This document shows positions 37,664 to 46,263 of a DNA stretch of 64,000 bases, one piece after another. This DNA is from Flavobacterium arcticum. GTDB lineage: Bacteria > Bacteroidota > Bacteroidia > Flavobacteriales > Flavobacteriaceae. The translations under genes and the position numbers were made by a program. Under the pieces are notes generated by a model. The model saw nothing but the letters and a program-made list of their open reading frames with translations, was not told where the DNA came from and made no database searches. The stretch covers positions 2,726,001 to 2,790,000 of the forward strand of contig NZ_CP031188.1 in assembly GCF_003344925.1 (NCBI RefSeq), written 5' to 3'. Position 1 is the first letter of the stretch, and each line of letters opens with the position of its first letter.

Positions 37664-37700
37664 AAAAATGCCGATATAGTATTATATCGGCATTTTTATT
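37664..37700. terminator. Bidirectional terminator between DUF4197 genes and the iron operon
   Basis: A 15-bp perfect stem (37664-37678 with 37683-37697, loop GTAT) begins with an A-run and ends with a T-run. Confidence 0.85.
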
Positions 37701-37721
37701 ATCTGTAAATCAGTATAGTTA

Positions 37722-39101
37722 CTATAGCGAACCAAGGAATGCTAGTAGCGCTTCTCTATCAGATTTTTTCAACTTTTTAAAGGCTTTTTGAGTATTTTCT
37801 GCCTCACCTCCATGCCATAATATGGCTTCGGTAAGATTGCGTGCCCTACCATCGTGTAAGAAATTTGTATGCCCATTTACAAGCTCAGTAAGCCCTATAC
37901 CCCATAAAGGTCGGGTTTTCCATTCTCTACCATCAGCCATATAATCAGGTCTATTATCTGCAAGTCCTTCTCCCATATCATGCACAAGCATATCTGTATA
38001 AGGATAAAATGTTTGGAACGAAATAGCCGAAATAGGACTATATCCTGTTTTTTGACGCGGTGTATGGCATGATGCACAACCAATACGTTCAAAAATAGCA
38101 GCACCTTGTTTTACCTGTACATTATCTATGCCTCTTGGTGCAGGCACGGCAAGCGTTTGGCAATATAAAACTACTTGGTCTAATATATCTGAAGATAGTT
38201 CAGGGTCATCGCCAAAACCATCGCTACCATTAGATTGCCCTTCGCCTGTTTCTGTATTATGTACTACATTAGTTATACCCATATCTTCTACATAAGCAGT
38301 AGCACATTGAGTTCTTATAGTTCCTGTATTAGCTTTCCAGCCAAAACGTCCTAATACTGTTTGTTGCATAAACTTATCCCAAACATAGTTTGCTTTACCA
38401 GATATACCATCGCCATTAGCATCGGCTATATCTTGCATTGCTACTATATCAGCTTCAGGTATAGCCTCTAGTAATCCTAACCCAAAAACAGGTGAACCTA
38501 TTCTTGCCGAAAGCATTGTACCAGCAGGTACAGGTATATAAGTATCAAATAGTGAAAATTCAGGTTTGCGTAATGCTACAACTGTACCATCATCAAAAGT
38601 TTCTATAACTTCGGTAAAAGCTACATTATAGCTTGCTTCGGGCATGTAACCAAATATCGCTTGATTTTGTATTTGTCCTCCAAATCCCGGTACAGGGTTA
38701 GGTCCGCCATGTTCATCCATACCTGCTATACTAGAGCGTAACAATAAACCACTCCTGTTATTAAGCATATCAGGAAAAGCTGCTCTACCATCGCGCGGAT
38801 GACATGATATACAAGACGAACTATTAAATATTGGCCCTAGCCCTTGATTGATAGTAGAAGGAGCTGTTACAAAAACAGATTCAAAATCTACATCGCCTAA
38901 AAGGTGCATTTCAAGATCAGTACTAGTAAGGTTTGGTGCAGGTGTTCTATAAGCATTACTGGTTACACTAAAAAGTGTAGTTTCGCCACCAGCATAAAGC
39001 CTTTCAGATAAGTCTACTACCTCAGTATAACTAGATGTATCATCATTTTGACAGGATACAAAACCTAAAATTAAAATCGGGAAAAGAATTTTTTTAATCA
39101 T
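37722..39101 (-). CDS. Di-heme oxidoreductase-like c-type cytochrome lipoprotein
   Basis: This 459-residue exported lipoprotein starts 'MIKKILFPILILGFVSCQND' (lipobox). It has two CxxCH heme sites, 'CISCHPRDG' near residue 97 and 'CASCHTPRQK' near residue 340. The surroundings ('GLLLRSSIAG', 'ARIGSPVFGLGLLEAIPE') match the DHOR family (formerly a DUF, 'thiol oxidoreductase'). In Bacteroidota these genes sit beside imelysins. The role is likely redox chemistry linked to iron acquisition, but the exact reaction is unknown. It is the third gene of the porin/imelysin operon. Confidence 0.88.
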   Translation of the reverse strand: MIKKILFPILILGFVSCQNDDTSSYTEVVDLSERLYAGGETTLFSVTSNAYRTPAPNLTSTDLEMHLLGDVDFESVFVTAPSTINQGLGPIFNSSSCISCHPRDGRAAFPDMLNNRSGLLLRSSIAGMDEHGGPNPVPGFGGQIQNQAIFGYMPEASYNVAFTEVIETFDDGTVVALRKPEFSLFDTYIPVPAGTMLSARIGSPVFGLGLLEAIPEADIVAMQDIADANGDGISGKANYVWDKFMQQTVLGRFGWKANTGTIRTQCATAYVEDMGITNVVHNTETGEGQSNGSDGFGDDPELSSDILDQVVLYCQTLAVPAPRGIDNVQVKQGAAIFERIGCASCHTPRQKTGYSPISAISFQTFYPYTDMLVHDMGEGLADNRPDYMADGREWKTRPLWGIGLTELVNGHTNFLHDGRARNLTEAILWHGGEAENTQKAFKKLKKSDREALLAFLGSL

Positions 39102-39176
39102 GTATAGAAAATGAAAAGAAGAATACCCTTACAAGTAAGGATATTCTTCGGTTTTTATAAACGTATATTTTATAAA

Positions 39177-40256
39177 CTACAGGCTATTAACATAGGGCTT
39201 AAGGTTACCCTGAAGTACGGCTAAAAGTTCACTTACTCTTTGCTGCGCTACAGATACCGATTCTCTATTATTATAAATAGCATCAGTAAAAGTACCAGGT
39301 ATATTTTCTATCGCTGTTATTGCAGCCGTTATTTTTGCTTTAATATCAGCATCAAGTGTAGGGTTAGTAAGTGCAACAATATCTGTAAGACCTGCTCCAT
39401 CTACACCATTAAAATCGCCCATATATATGTTTTGAATACTACGGATGTTGTTTGCAAAATCAAGTTTTGAGTTATTACTAAAACGAGACTCTTCAAACTG
39501 AGCATTTGGTGTACCACCTTCAGAGTTTAAAGGGTCTTCAATTTTACCATTAGCTACCTCATCAGATATTATAATAATTCCTTCTATAACTTCTTCAAGT
39601 GCTGCTTTTTGTGAAGGGTAAAGGTTACTACTTACACCTGCATTGATAAAGTTTGATCCAAAGTTACCACCATCTGCTTTCCATCCATCATATAATGTTT
39701 GGGTATTACTTTGCAAGTCGGCTGCAGCAGCTACAAGATACTCTAATTGTCTCTCTGTCATTTGCTCAACTGTTTTATCACCGTTTTCACCCCATAATAA
39801 AAACTCAATAAGGTGAAAACCTCTTGCTTCATTATTAGTTGCAATAACTTCTGGTGTTATAGGCTGACCACTATTAAGTATAGCGTTCATAGAGCTAACA
39901 TCTACAGGCCATGTATCCATTGCTGGGTCTATACCTCCTGTATCTACAGGACCATAAAGAAACCCCTCTGACTCTTCCCATGGTGCACGTGTAGCACTCC
40001 ATGCTGTTCTTGCAGCATTAAAATTTTCTTCAGTAGTCTCAGTAGAAAGTGTGCTTACAGCTGTTCTTAATGCTAGTGCTTTTTCATTAAGATCATTGTA
40101 TGTTGCTGTAATTACATCTGTTGTTAAGTCTGTTAAAACCTCTGTATAAAGTACTCCATTAGTATTAGTATCTGCTGAATCATCGTTATTACTACAACCA
40201 ATAAATGTTGTAGATGCCATTGCTAAAAGACTAAGGCTGAATATTCTTTTTTTCAT
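39177..40256 (-). CDS. Imelysin-family (IrpA/M75-like) lipoprotein
   Basis: The N-terminus 'MKKRIFSLSLLAMASTTFIG' is followed by Cys, so this is a lipoprotein. The imelysin signature GxHxxE appears as 'ARGFHLIEFLLWGENG' near residue 145. A second helical bundle follows, with the conserved 'ANNIRSIQNIYMGD'. Imelysins are iron-regulated periplasmic or surface proteins that probably bind iron or a siderophore. The 'peptidase' label of the family is doubtful. It lies between the porin gene and the di-heme cytochrome gene and is co-transcribed with both. Confidence 0.88.
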   Translation of the reverse strand: MKKRIFSLSLLAMASTTFIGCSNNDDSADTNTNGVLYTEVLTDLTTDVITATYNDLNEKALALRTAVSTLSTETTEENFNAARTAWSATRAPWEESEGFLYGPVDTGGIDPAMDTWPVDVSSMNAILNSGQPITPEVIATNNEARGFHLIEFLLWGENGDKTVEQMTERQLEYLVAAAADLQSNTQTLYDGWKADGGNFGSNFINAGVSSNLYPSQKAALEEVIEGIIIISDEVANGKIEDPLNSEGGTPNAQFEESRFSNNSKLDFANNIRSIQNIYMGDFNGVDGAGLTDIVALTNPTLDADIKAKITAAITAIENIPGTFTDAIYNNRESVSVAQQRVSELLAVLQGNLKPYVNSL

Positions 40257-40293
40257 AATATGAATTATATATAGTGTTAATTAATTTTAAATC

Positions 40294-41643
40294 TTAAAAT
40301 GAGAAACCTATTCCCGCAGAGAAAGTGTTCTCTTTTTGTTTTTCACCTGTGTTTAATGAGGTAACAGGATCTATTTGATCAGAACCCAATGTACGGTTCT
40401 GGTAATGTGCTTTAAATACTATTCCTGGTGTTACAAACCAGTTGAAACCTCCCATTACTGCACTACGTTCCCAGCGTGGTTTTTTTACAACACTACCCTC
40501 TACTTCATACATTGTATCATAATAGTCATAACGTACAAACGGATATACTTTTTGTGTGGCGTTAGGTTTTATAAAGTGTAATACTTCATACCCACCCTCA
40601 AATGAAAAACCAAGTACATTTTTACCTACTGGCGTACGTTTTACTCCAAGATTGTTAGAAAGTGTAGCATTTTTTCGAGAAACGATATTAGAGTTTTCTA
40701 AATTACCCCAAAGTACTACCGAGTTAAATCGTAAATTATCTTCGTTATAAGTTATATGCCCTTCAAACATGGTAACATAAGCACTCTCTTCCATATCTGG
40801 TTTAGGTCGGTTGGCTGCTGCATCATTAATATAAGCCGAAAGCCCTACAAATGTATTTTTATGTGTACCAAACTTATAATCTAGTCGTCCTGTAAGTGCT
40901 ATAGAGTTACCATTCACCATATCAAAACGAGTTTGATAACCATTTTTTATCCATCCTCTTGAGCTAAAACCTGATGCGTCAAGACCATTAGTTACTGATA
41001 GTTCATATTTAAATCTTTTTGCAAAAGTCCCGTAAAACTGTACTCCTACTTCATACCAACCTAATGGTAGTATTTCATTTTCCATCTCTTGACGGTGCGT
41101 AGTAAAATAGTATATAGGTCTATCAAGGTTTTGTGCTAAGTTGAAGTGTAATTTCATTCTACCAACTTTTGCATTAAAATATGGCTTAATCTTGAAGTCA
41201 ATATGAATCTGCTCTATCTTCACATCTCCACCAGCTTCTACTTCTTGCTCATATTCCCCAAACTCTTCTTGATTATCTAGCGCTATAGTAGAACCCGTAC
41301 CGCCATGCTCAAACTCTATCTCTGATTTAAATGATATCTTGTCATTAAAAATATAGCCTAAGTATAAATTTAAACGCTCAGCATCAAATTTATCTCTTAT
41401 ACTAGGGTCAGTATCATATTTTGTGTAATTATAGTAATTTACTACACCATAACCACTTAATGTAAAATTACTCCAGTTAATAAGTGTTTTATTATCATCA
41501 ATTAATTCTTGCTTTAACTCTTCACGAAGTTCTTTTTTAACTTCTTGTTTCAACTGCTCTAATTGTAGTGAATCTATCTGTGCGTATGAACAAAAATTTA
41601 CTACCAAGACTAAAACAAAAGTCGCTATTAATTTAAATTTCAT
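40294..41643 (-). CDS. Outer-membrane porin-like beta-barrel
   Basis: A signal peptide ('MKFKLIATFVLVLVVNFCSYAQ') is followed by a short coiled coil ('LEQLKQEVKKELREELKQEL'), then about 400 residues of alternating aromatic strands. The chain ends in a terminal Phe ('FSAGIGFSF'), as outer-membrane barrels do. It resembles phosphate-selective porin-type proteins. As first gene of the imelysin operon, it probably passes an iron-related or other small substrate. A strong Bacteroidota promoter lies 20 bases upstream. Confidence 0.8.
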   Translation of the reverse strand: MKFKLIATFVLVLVVNFCSYAQIDSLQLEQLKQEVKKELREELKQELIDDNKTLINWSNFTLSGYGVVNYYNYTKYDTDPSIRDKFDAERLNLYLGYIFNDKISFKSEIEFEHGGTGSTIALDNQEEFGEYEQEVEAGGDVKIEQIHIDFKIKPYFNAKVGRMKLHFNLAQNLDRPIYYFTTHRQEMENEILPLGWYEVGVQFYGTFAKRFKYELSVTNGLDASGFSSRGWIKNGYQTRFDMVNGNSIALTGRLDYKFGTHKNTFVGLSAYINDAAANRPKPDMEESAYVTMFEGHITYNEDNLRFNSVVLWGNLENSNIVSRKNATLSNNLGVKRTPVGKNVLGFSFEGGYEVLHFIKPNATQKVYPFVRYDYYDTMYEVEGSVVKKPRWERSAVMGGFNWFVTPGIVFKAHYQNRTLGSDQIDPVTSLNTGEKQKENTFSAGIGFSF

Positions 41644-41663
41644 CCCTGTTTTTTAATTTCGTG

Positions 41664-41695
41664 CAAATCTAAACTGTTTTTTTATTTTTAACAAA
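41664..41695 (-). promoter_or_regulatory. Promoter of the porin-imelysin-cytochrome operon
   Basis: The minus strand has TTTG (41692-41695), 20 bases, then TAGATTTG (41664-41671). The ATG is 20 bases further. Both elements lie inside a repeated 10-mer TTTAGATTTG (41692-41701 and 41664-41673). Confidence 0.7.
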
Positions 41696-41971
41696 TCTAA
41701 ATAAGGTTTTATTTTAACATTTTTTTATTAAGGGATGTTATTAAAACAACAAACACTTTTAACCGACTAAAAAACTCATATAAAAGACTGATATTTAAAA
41801 TTTTAACAAGAGTAAAACACATTAATAGACATCTACAAACAATCCATTAATACTTCAAAATCTCTCCATACTATCGTGATAGTATATAAACTTGAATGTA
41901 TTATTGAGTAGAATAAACTATGAAAACATTGAGCCTTATAAGCAATATATTGAATTGATATAAATTGTAAC
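41696..41971. other. 276-base intergenic remainder without a recognised gene
   Basis: This AT-rich stretch separates the porin promoter from the end of the binding-protein gene. It holds one perfect 18-base palindrome (41868-41885) and no open frame longer than a few codons with coding character. Confidence 0.6.
41868..41885. promoter_or_regulatory. 18-base palindrome, candidate operator
   Basis: ATACTATC, GT, GATAGTAT is a perfect inverted repeat. It has no adjoining T-run, so it is unlikely to be a terminator. It sits 225 bases upstream of the porin ATG and 86 bases after the stop of the binding-protein gene. Confidence 0.4.
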
Positions 41972-42769
41972 CTATTCTAACCTTTGCTGTAGTTGCTTGA
42001 AATACGGAAAAGCTTTTACCATACGGCTACCATACCAAGAAAACATTTCACCATCTACAAACACCGTTTTAGCATGGTGCGTAAATCGCCCTATTTCAAA
42101 AGCATCCTCTTCTTTAAAAGGATATGGTTCTGACGAAAGGAATACTACATCTGGGTCACCCTGTATACGTATCTTTTGAATAATAATCTCAGGGTACCTA
42201 CCCCTATCTTCATAAATATTAGTAAAGTTATTTAGCTTTAGCATTTCATTTATGAAGTTATCGCCTCCTGCTGCCATATAAGGGTTTTTCCAAATAAAAT
42301 AAGCTGCTTTTTGCACCTCTCTATCTTGCATAAAAATTTTAAAGTCAGCTAATGCAAAGTTTATTTTATCAATCCACTGTTGCGCTTGAGTACGCACAGC
42401 AAATAGTTGCCCAAGTTGAGTAATCATATCAAGGTTATCCTGTATTGTTATAATATTACTAACCCATACAGGTGCTATCTCTTGTAATGCTGTTACTATT
42501 TCTTCGGTATTCTCTTCCTTATTAGCAATAATAATATCAGGCTTTAGCAACTTTATTTTTTCAATATGTACTTTTTTAGTCCCTCCTATTATTTTTTTAG
42601 TCGATTTAAGATGATATGGATGTACACAAAATTTTGTGACTCCTACAATCCTGTCCTCTAAACCAAGATCAAATAACAACTCTGTTTGCGACGGCACTAA
42701 TGATACAATACGTTGTGGCACAGCATCAAGTGTTATAGTATTACCTATTTGGTCGGTATATGTTTTCAT
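41972..42769 (-). CDS. Substrate-binding-protein-like (BtuF/helical backbone) protein without signal peptide
   Basis: This is a helical-backbone periplasmic binding fold: 'PQRIVSLVPSQTELLFDLG' in the first lobe, 'LLKPDIIIANKEENTEEIV', then a long helix, and a second lobe with 'GDPDVVFLSSEPYPF'. Such proteins normally carry B12, heme or siderophores to an ABC importer. The protein starts directly with the beta domain ('MKTYTDQIGNTITLDAVPQR') and has no signal peptide, and no permease or ATPase gene is adjacent. It may be cytoplasmic, with a different role. It follows pyrF after 21 bases. Confidence 0.82.
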   Translation of the reverse strand: MKTYTDQIGNTITLDAVPQRIVSLVPSQTELLFDLGLEDRIVGVTKFCVHPYHLKSTKKIIGGTKKVHIEKIKLLKPDIIIANKEENTEEIVTALQEIAPVWVSNIITIQDNLDMITQLGQLFAVRTQAQQWIDKINFALADFKIFMQDREVQKAAYFIWKNPYMAAGGDNFINEMLKLNNFTNIYEDRGRYPEIIIQKIRIQGDPDVVFLSSEPYPFKEEDAFEIGRFTHHAKTVFVDGEMFSWYGSRMVKAFPYFKQLQQRLE

Positions 42770-42790
42770 GATAATAATTACAAAGTAAAA

Positions 42791-43603
42791 TTACGAAAGT
42801 AACTGTGCCATTTGTTCTTGTATTTTTAAAGCCTCTTCGCGTGCTTTCTCGGCAAAACCCTCTTTGTTAGAAGCATAAATAATACCACGTGATGAGTTTA
42901 TTAAAAGTCCTACCTTATCGTTCATACCATATTTACAAACCTCTTGCAGGCTTCCTCCTTGTGCGCCAACACCAGGTACAAGTAAAAAATTATCGGGTAC
43001 TATTTTTCTTATTTCTTTAAAATATTCTGCTTTGGTAGCCCCAACTACATACATAAGGTTTTCGCTATTCTCCCATGTTTGCGATGTTTTTAGTACTGTT
43101 TTGTACAATTCGTCATCATCTGTTTTTTGTATCTGAAAATCGAAAGCTCCTTCATTCGACGTTAAGGCAAGCAATATGGTAAACTTATCTTTTACCGCTA
43201 AAAAAGGCGATACACTATCTTTCCCCATATATGGCGCAACCGTCACCGAATCGAAATTCATATCCTGTAAAAATGCCTTAGCATACATAGCCGATGTATT
43301 CCCAATATCGCCACGCTTAGCATCGGCAATGGTAAATACTTCGGGGTGCTTTTGATTTAAGTAGTCAATTGTTTTTTCTAAAGAATGCCAACCTTTCAAC
43401 CCGTGGGCTTCATAAAAGGCAGTATTAGGCTTATAAGACACAGCCAAATCGTGGGTAGCATCTATAATAGCTTTATTAAATTCAAATATAGGGTCTTCCG
43501 TTGCCAGCAAGTGCTTTGGTATGCGCTCCATATCGGTATCAAGCCCTATACACAAGAAAGATTTTTTTTGTTGTATTTGATTATATAGTTGTTCTGTTGT
43601 CAT
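42791..43603 (-). CDS. pyrF: Orotidine 5'-phosphate decarboxylase
   Basis: The enzyme makes UMP from OMP in the last step of pyrimidine synthesis. The active-site DxKxxD lies in '[19 protein letters not shown]' and the phosphate-binding end is '[11 protein letters not shown]' and '[10 protein letters not shown]'. This 270-residue form with '[15 protein letters not shown]' is the type 2 (longer) PyrF. The ATG at 43603 is used; an upstream in-frame codon would add 10 residues. It is likely co-transcribed with the following binding-protein gene. Confidence 0.95.
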   Translation of the reverse strand: MTTEQLYNQIQQKKSFLCIGLDTDMERIPKHLLATEDPIFEFNKAIIDATHDLAVSYKPNTAFYEAHGLKGWHSLEKTIDYLNQKHPEVFTIADAKRGDIGNTSAMYAKAFLQDMNFDSVTVAPYMGKDSVSPFLAVKDKFTILLALTSNEGAFDFQIQKTDDDELYKTVLKTSQTWENSENLMYVVGATKAEYFKEIRKIVPDNFLLVPGVGAQGGSLQEVCKYGMNDKVGLLINSSRGIIYASNKEGFAEKAREEALKIQEQMAQLLS

Positions 43604-43630
43604 GCTAATATTGTAGTTATTTATATTTTG

Positions 43631-43638
43631 CAAAAGTA
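43631..43638 (-). promoter_or_regulatory. -7 element of pyrF
   Basis: The minus strand reads TACTTTTG, 27 bases before the ATG. No clear -33 is seen. Confidence 0.4.
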
Positions 43639-43680
43639 AACAATGTGTGTTGTATTTCGAAACATAACATAAGTGTTATA

Positions 43681-43712
43681 AAAAATCCCGCCAATTGGCG
43701 GGATTTTTTATA
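43681..43712 (-). terminator. Terminator of prfA
   Basis: A 12-bp stem (43681-43692 with 43697-43708, core TCCCGCC/GGCGGGA, loop AATT) has an A-run on one side and a T-run on the other. Confidence 0.85.
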
Positions 43713-43715
43713 TTT

Positions 43716-44789
43716 TTAGAAAACTTCGCTTTCTTTTAGTTTCTCTGTATTGTTTACGAGTTGCAACTCCTCAACAATTTTTTGAATATTACCATTCATA
43801 ACACCATCAAGGTCATATAATGTTAATCCTATTCTGTGTTCAGTAACACGTCCTTGTGGGTAGTTATACGTACGGATTTTAGCCGAACGGTCACCACTAC
43901 TCACCTGAGATGTACGCTTGGCAGCATCTGCTTCTTGCTTTTTAGCAAGTTCCATCTCATACAGTCGAGAACGTAGTACTTGTAATGCTTTATCTTTATT
44001 TTTATGTTGCGACTTCTGGTCTTGACACTGTGCTACTAATCCTGTAGGAACGTGTGTTAAACGTACCGCCGATTTAGTAGTATTTACGGATTGTCCTCCA
44101 GGTCCTGATGAACAGAAGAAATCGACACGAACATCGTTCATATCAATTTGTACATCAAAATCTTCTGCTTCTGGCAATACCATAACAGTCGCTGCCGATG
44201 TATGCACACGCCCTTGTGTTTCGGTTTGTGGTACACGTTGTACACGGTGTACGCCTGCTTCAAACTTTAGTGTGCCATATACATCTTCTCCAGTAACATC
44301 AAAAATAACCTCTTTAAAACCACCCGATGTACCTTCGTTCATATCAACTACACTAGTTCTCCAACCTCTTCCCTCGCAGTATTTAGTGTACATCCTGAAC
44401 AAATCGCCTGCAAATATACTAGCTTCGTCGCCACCAGCTCCGGCACGTATCTCTACCATTACATTTTTAGCGTCTTCAGGATCTTTAGGTATCAACATAA
44501 ACTTGATTTCTTCTTCAAGTTTTGGTAGTCTATCTTTTGCTTCTTCGAGTTGCATTTTTGCCATTTCGGTCATTTCTGCATCCCTACCATCAGCTATAAT
44601 TTCGTTTGCCTCTTTTATATTATCAGTAAGCGCTACATACTCATCACGCTTTTCTACTAATGCTTTTAGGTCTTTATACTCTTTATTTAACTGCACATAG
44701 CGTTTCTGGTCAGATATAATATCTGGTTGAATTATAAGGTCGGATACCTCATCAAAACGCTGCTTTATATATTGTAATCTATCTAACAT
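43716..44789 (-). CDS. prfA: Peptide chain release factor 1
   Basis: RF1 reads UAA and UAG stop codons and releases the polypeptide. The GGQ loop lies in '[20 protein letters not shown]' and the recognition domain precedes it with '[20 protein letters not shown]'. Its length of 357 residues is normal. It has its own promoter-like elements upstream and a strong terminator after it. Confidence 0.96.
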   Translation of the reverse strand: MLDRLQYIKQRFDEVSDLIIQPDIISDQKRYVQLNKEYKDLKALVEKRDEYVALTDNIKEANEIIADGRDAEMTEMAKMQLEEAKDRLPKLEEEIKFMLIPKDPEDAKNVMVEIRAGAGGDEASIFAGDLFRMYTKYCEGRGWRTSVVDMNEGTSGGFKEVIFDVTGEDVYGTLKFEAGVHRVQRVPQTETQGRVHTSAATVMVLPEAEDFDVQIDMNDVRVDFFCSSGPGGQSVNTTKSAVRLTHVPTGLVAQCQDQKSQHKNKDKALQVLRSRLYEMELAKKQEADAAKRTSQVSSGDRSAKIRTYNYPQGRVTEHRIGLTLYDLDGVMNGNIQKIVEELQLVNNTEKLKESEVF

Positions 44790-44817
44790 ACTGTTTCTAT
44801 CCTATTTTTTAGCCGTG

Positions 44818-44845
44818 CAAAATTACGTAAAAAATCAATACCAAA
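44818..44845 (-). promoter_or_regulatory. Possible prfA promoter
   Basis: The minus strand has TTTG (44842-44845), a 16-base spacer and TAATTTTG (44818-44825), about 28 bases before the ATG. The spacer is one base shorter than usual. Confidence 0.4.
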
Positions 44846-44859
44846 ATACTGTTGCCTTT

Positions 44860-45234
44860 TTAGTTGCAATTATTGCAATAACCCGTAACCCAACCTGTAG
44901 TATTTTCTTGTACATATCCTTTTGGTAAATTTACAATAACGGGCTGTGGCAAACACTCTACTTTTTGGCATTCAACACATCTAAAATGGAAATGTTCGTG
45001 GTTATGGCTATCTTCTTTACAGTCTAAACATAACGCAAAATAATATTTACCTTCATCAGATAATATACGGTGGGTAATACCATCTTCACAAAAACTATTA
45101 AGCACACGGTATATAGTAACCCTATCCATTTTCTCAGTAATCTGAGCTTCTATCATTTCTTGACTTAGTGCTGTACCTGATGATTTAAGCAATTCTATTA
45201 CAGCTTTTTTTGCGGGCGTCGATCTTCTTTTCAT
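44860..45234 (-). CDS. Fur-family transcriptional regulator
   Basis: A winged helix ('STPAKKAVIELLKSSGTALS', 'MDRVTIYRVLNSFCEDGITH') is followed by a metal-binding dimerisation domain. The His-rich 'DSHNHEHFHFRCVECQKVEC' and the C-terminal 'CNNCN' supply CxxC pairs for a structural zinc. At 124 residues from the ATG at 45234 it is a short Fur/Zur/PerR-type protein. Which metal or signal it senses cannot be read. The longer in-frame start at 45258 would extend into the inverted repeat. It is divergent from the flavoprotein gene. Confidence 0.88.
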   Translation of the reverse strand: MKRRSTPAKKAVIELLKSSGTALSQEMIEAQITEKMDRVTIYRVLNSFCEDGITHRILSDEGKYYFALCLDCKEDSHNHEHFHFRCVECQKVECLPQPVIVNLPKGYVQENTTGWVTGYCNNCN

Positions 45235-45242
45235 TTCACTAA

Positions 45243-45257
45243 TGCAATTGTATTGCA
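45243..45257. promoter_or_regulatory. Candidate Fur-family operator
   Basis: TGCAAT, TGT, ATTGCA is a perfect 6-3-6 inverted repeat between the Fur-family gene and the flavoprotein gene. It covers the -33 TTG of the flavoprotein promoter and lies 9 bases from the regulator's ATG. Confidence 0.55.
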
Positions 45258-45282
45258 ATAATACTAATTTTATTTATATTTG
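45253..45282 (+). promoter_or_regulatory. Promoter of the flavoprotein gene
   Basis: TTG (45253-45255), a 19-base spacer and TATATTTG (45275-45282) fit the consensus closely. The ATG follows 46 bases later. Confidence 0.7.
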
Positions 45283-45328
45283 CCTAACTATTCAGCATCT
45301 AATCTAATAAAAATTAAGCAATAAGTCT

Positions 45329-46228
45329 ATGGAAAATAAATATGAAGTAATAATAGTTGGTGGCAGCTATGCAGGGTTATCAGCAGCAATGGCATTAGGG
45401 CGTGCATCTCGAAAAACTCTAATAATAGATAGTGGTAAACCATGCAACAGGAAAACACCACATTCGCACAACTTTATAACTCATGATGGCGAAACACCTG
45501 CTGCTATTGCCAAAAAAGCAAAAGATCAGGTTTTAAAATATCCTACAGTACAGTTTGTTAATGATAAAGCCATTGACGTTAAACGAATTGAGAATGGTTT
45601 TATAATTACTACTGAAAACAATAATGCTTATCAATCGAAAAAAATATTATTTGCTACAGGAGTATATGACATAATGCCAAATATTGATGGATTTTCAGAA
45701 TGTTGGGGAATATCAGTAATACATTGCCCTTATTGTCATGGTTATGAAGTAAAGGGACAAAAAACAGCTATACTAGCCAATGGCGATGTAGCCTATCATT
45801 ATTCGATGTTATTACAGCAATGGACAAAAGATATGACGATTTTAACCAATGGAAAAGCTGAATTTAATGATGAGCAATTAACAAAACTAAAAAACAATAA
45901 TATATCAATTATAGAAAGTACTGTAGCGCAATTGATACACAAACAAGGACAACTAGAGTGTGTTGTATTTAGTGATGGGACTAGCCACAACTTCCCTGTA
46001 ATGTATGCTCGCCCTGAATTTAAACAGCATTGCGACATTACCGAAAAAATGAATTTACTTAATGATACTGGCTTTATTAACGTGGATGAAATGCACCATA
46101 CCGGTGCAGAAGGATTGTATGCTGCAGGCGATTGTACTACACCTATGCGTTCGGTAGCAACAGCAGTAGCTTCGGGCATGAAGGCAGGGGCTGTTATTAA
46201 TAACGATATGGCACTAGAAACATTTTAG
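45329..46228 (+). CDS. Thioredoxin-reductase-like FAD/NAD(P) oxidoreductase
   Basis: The FAD-binding motif is in 'VIIVGGSYAGLSAAMALGRA' (residues 7-26) and a redox pair lies in 'VIHCPYCHGYEVKG' (C133, C136). A C-terminal FAD-contacting 'GLYAAGDCTTPMRSVATAVA' closes the fold. The CPYC and two-domain order are those of thioredoxin-reductase-type pyridine nucleotide disulphide oxidoreductases. The 299-residue length fits. It may reduce a disulphide or a small molecule. Expression is probably controlled by the divergent Fur-family regulator. Confidence 0.88.
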   Translation: MENKYEVIIVGGSYAGLSAAMALGRASRKTLIIDSGKPCNRKTPHSHNFITHDGETPAAIAKKAKDQVLKYPTVQFVNDKAIDVKRIENGFIITTENNNAYQSKKILFATGVYDIMPNIDGFSECWGISVIHCPYCHGYEVKGQKTAILANGDVAYHYSMLLQQWTKDMTILTNGKAEFNDEQLTKLKNNNISIIESTVAQLIHKQGQLECVVFSDGTSHNFPVMYARPEFKQHCDITEKMNLLNDTGFINVDEMHHTGAEGLYAAGDCTTPMRSVATAVASGMKAGAVINNDMALETF

Positions 46229-46263
46229 AAGTAGACTATTTGTATTTTGTGTAATATTGTTAC

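Noticed and set aside
41918..41956. 12-codon frame starting ATGAAAACATTG in the intergenic gap
   Set aside because: Too short, with no promoter or conservation evidence.
44865..44879. Palindrome TTGCAAT-T-ATTGCAA at the end of the Fur-family gene, matching the promoter-side half-sites
   Set aside because: The codons for the C-terminal C-N-N-C-N produce it (TGC AAT AAT TGC AAC), so it is explained by coding sequence and is likely not an operator.
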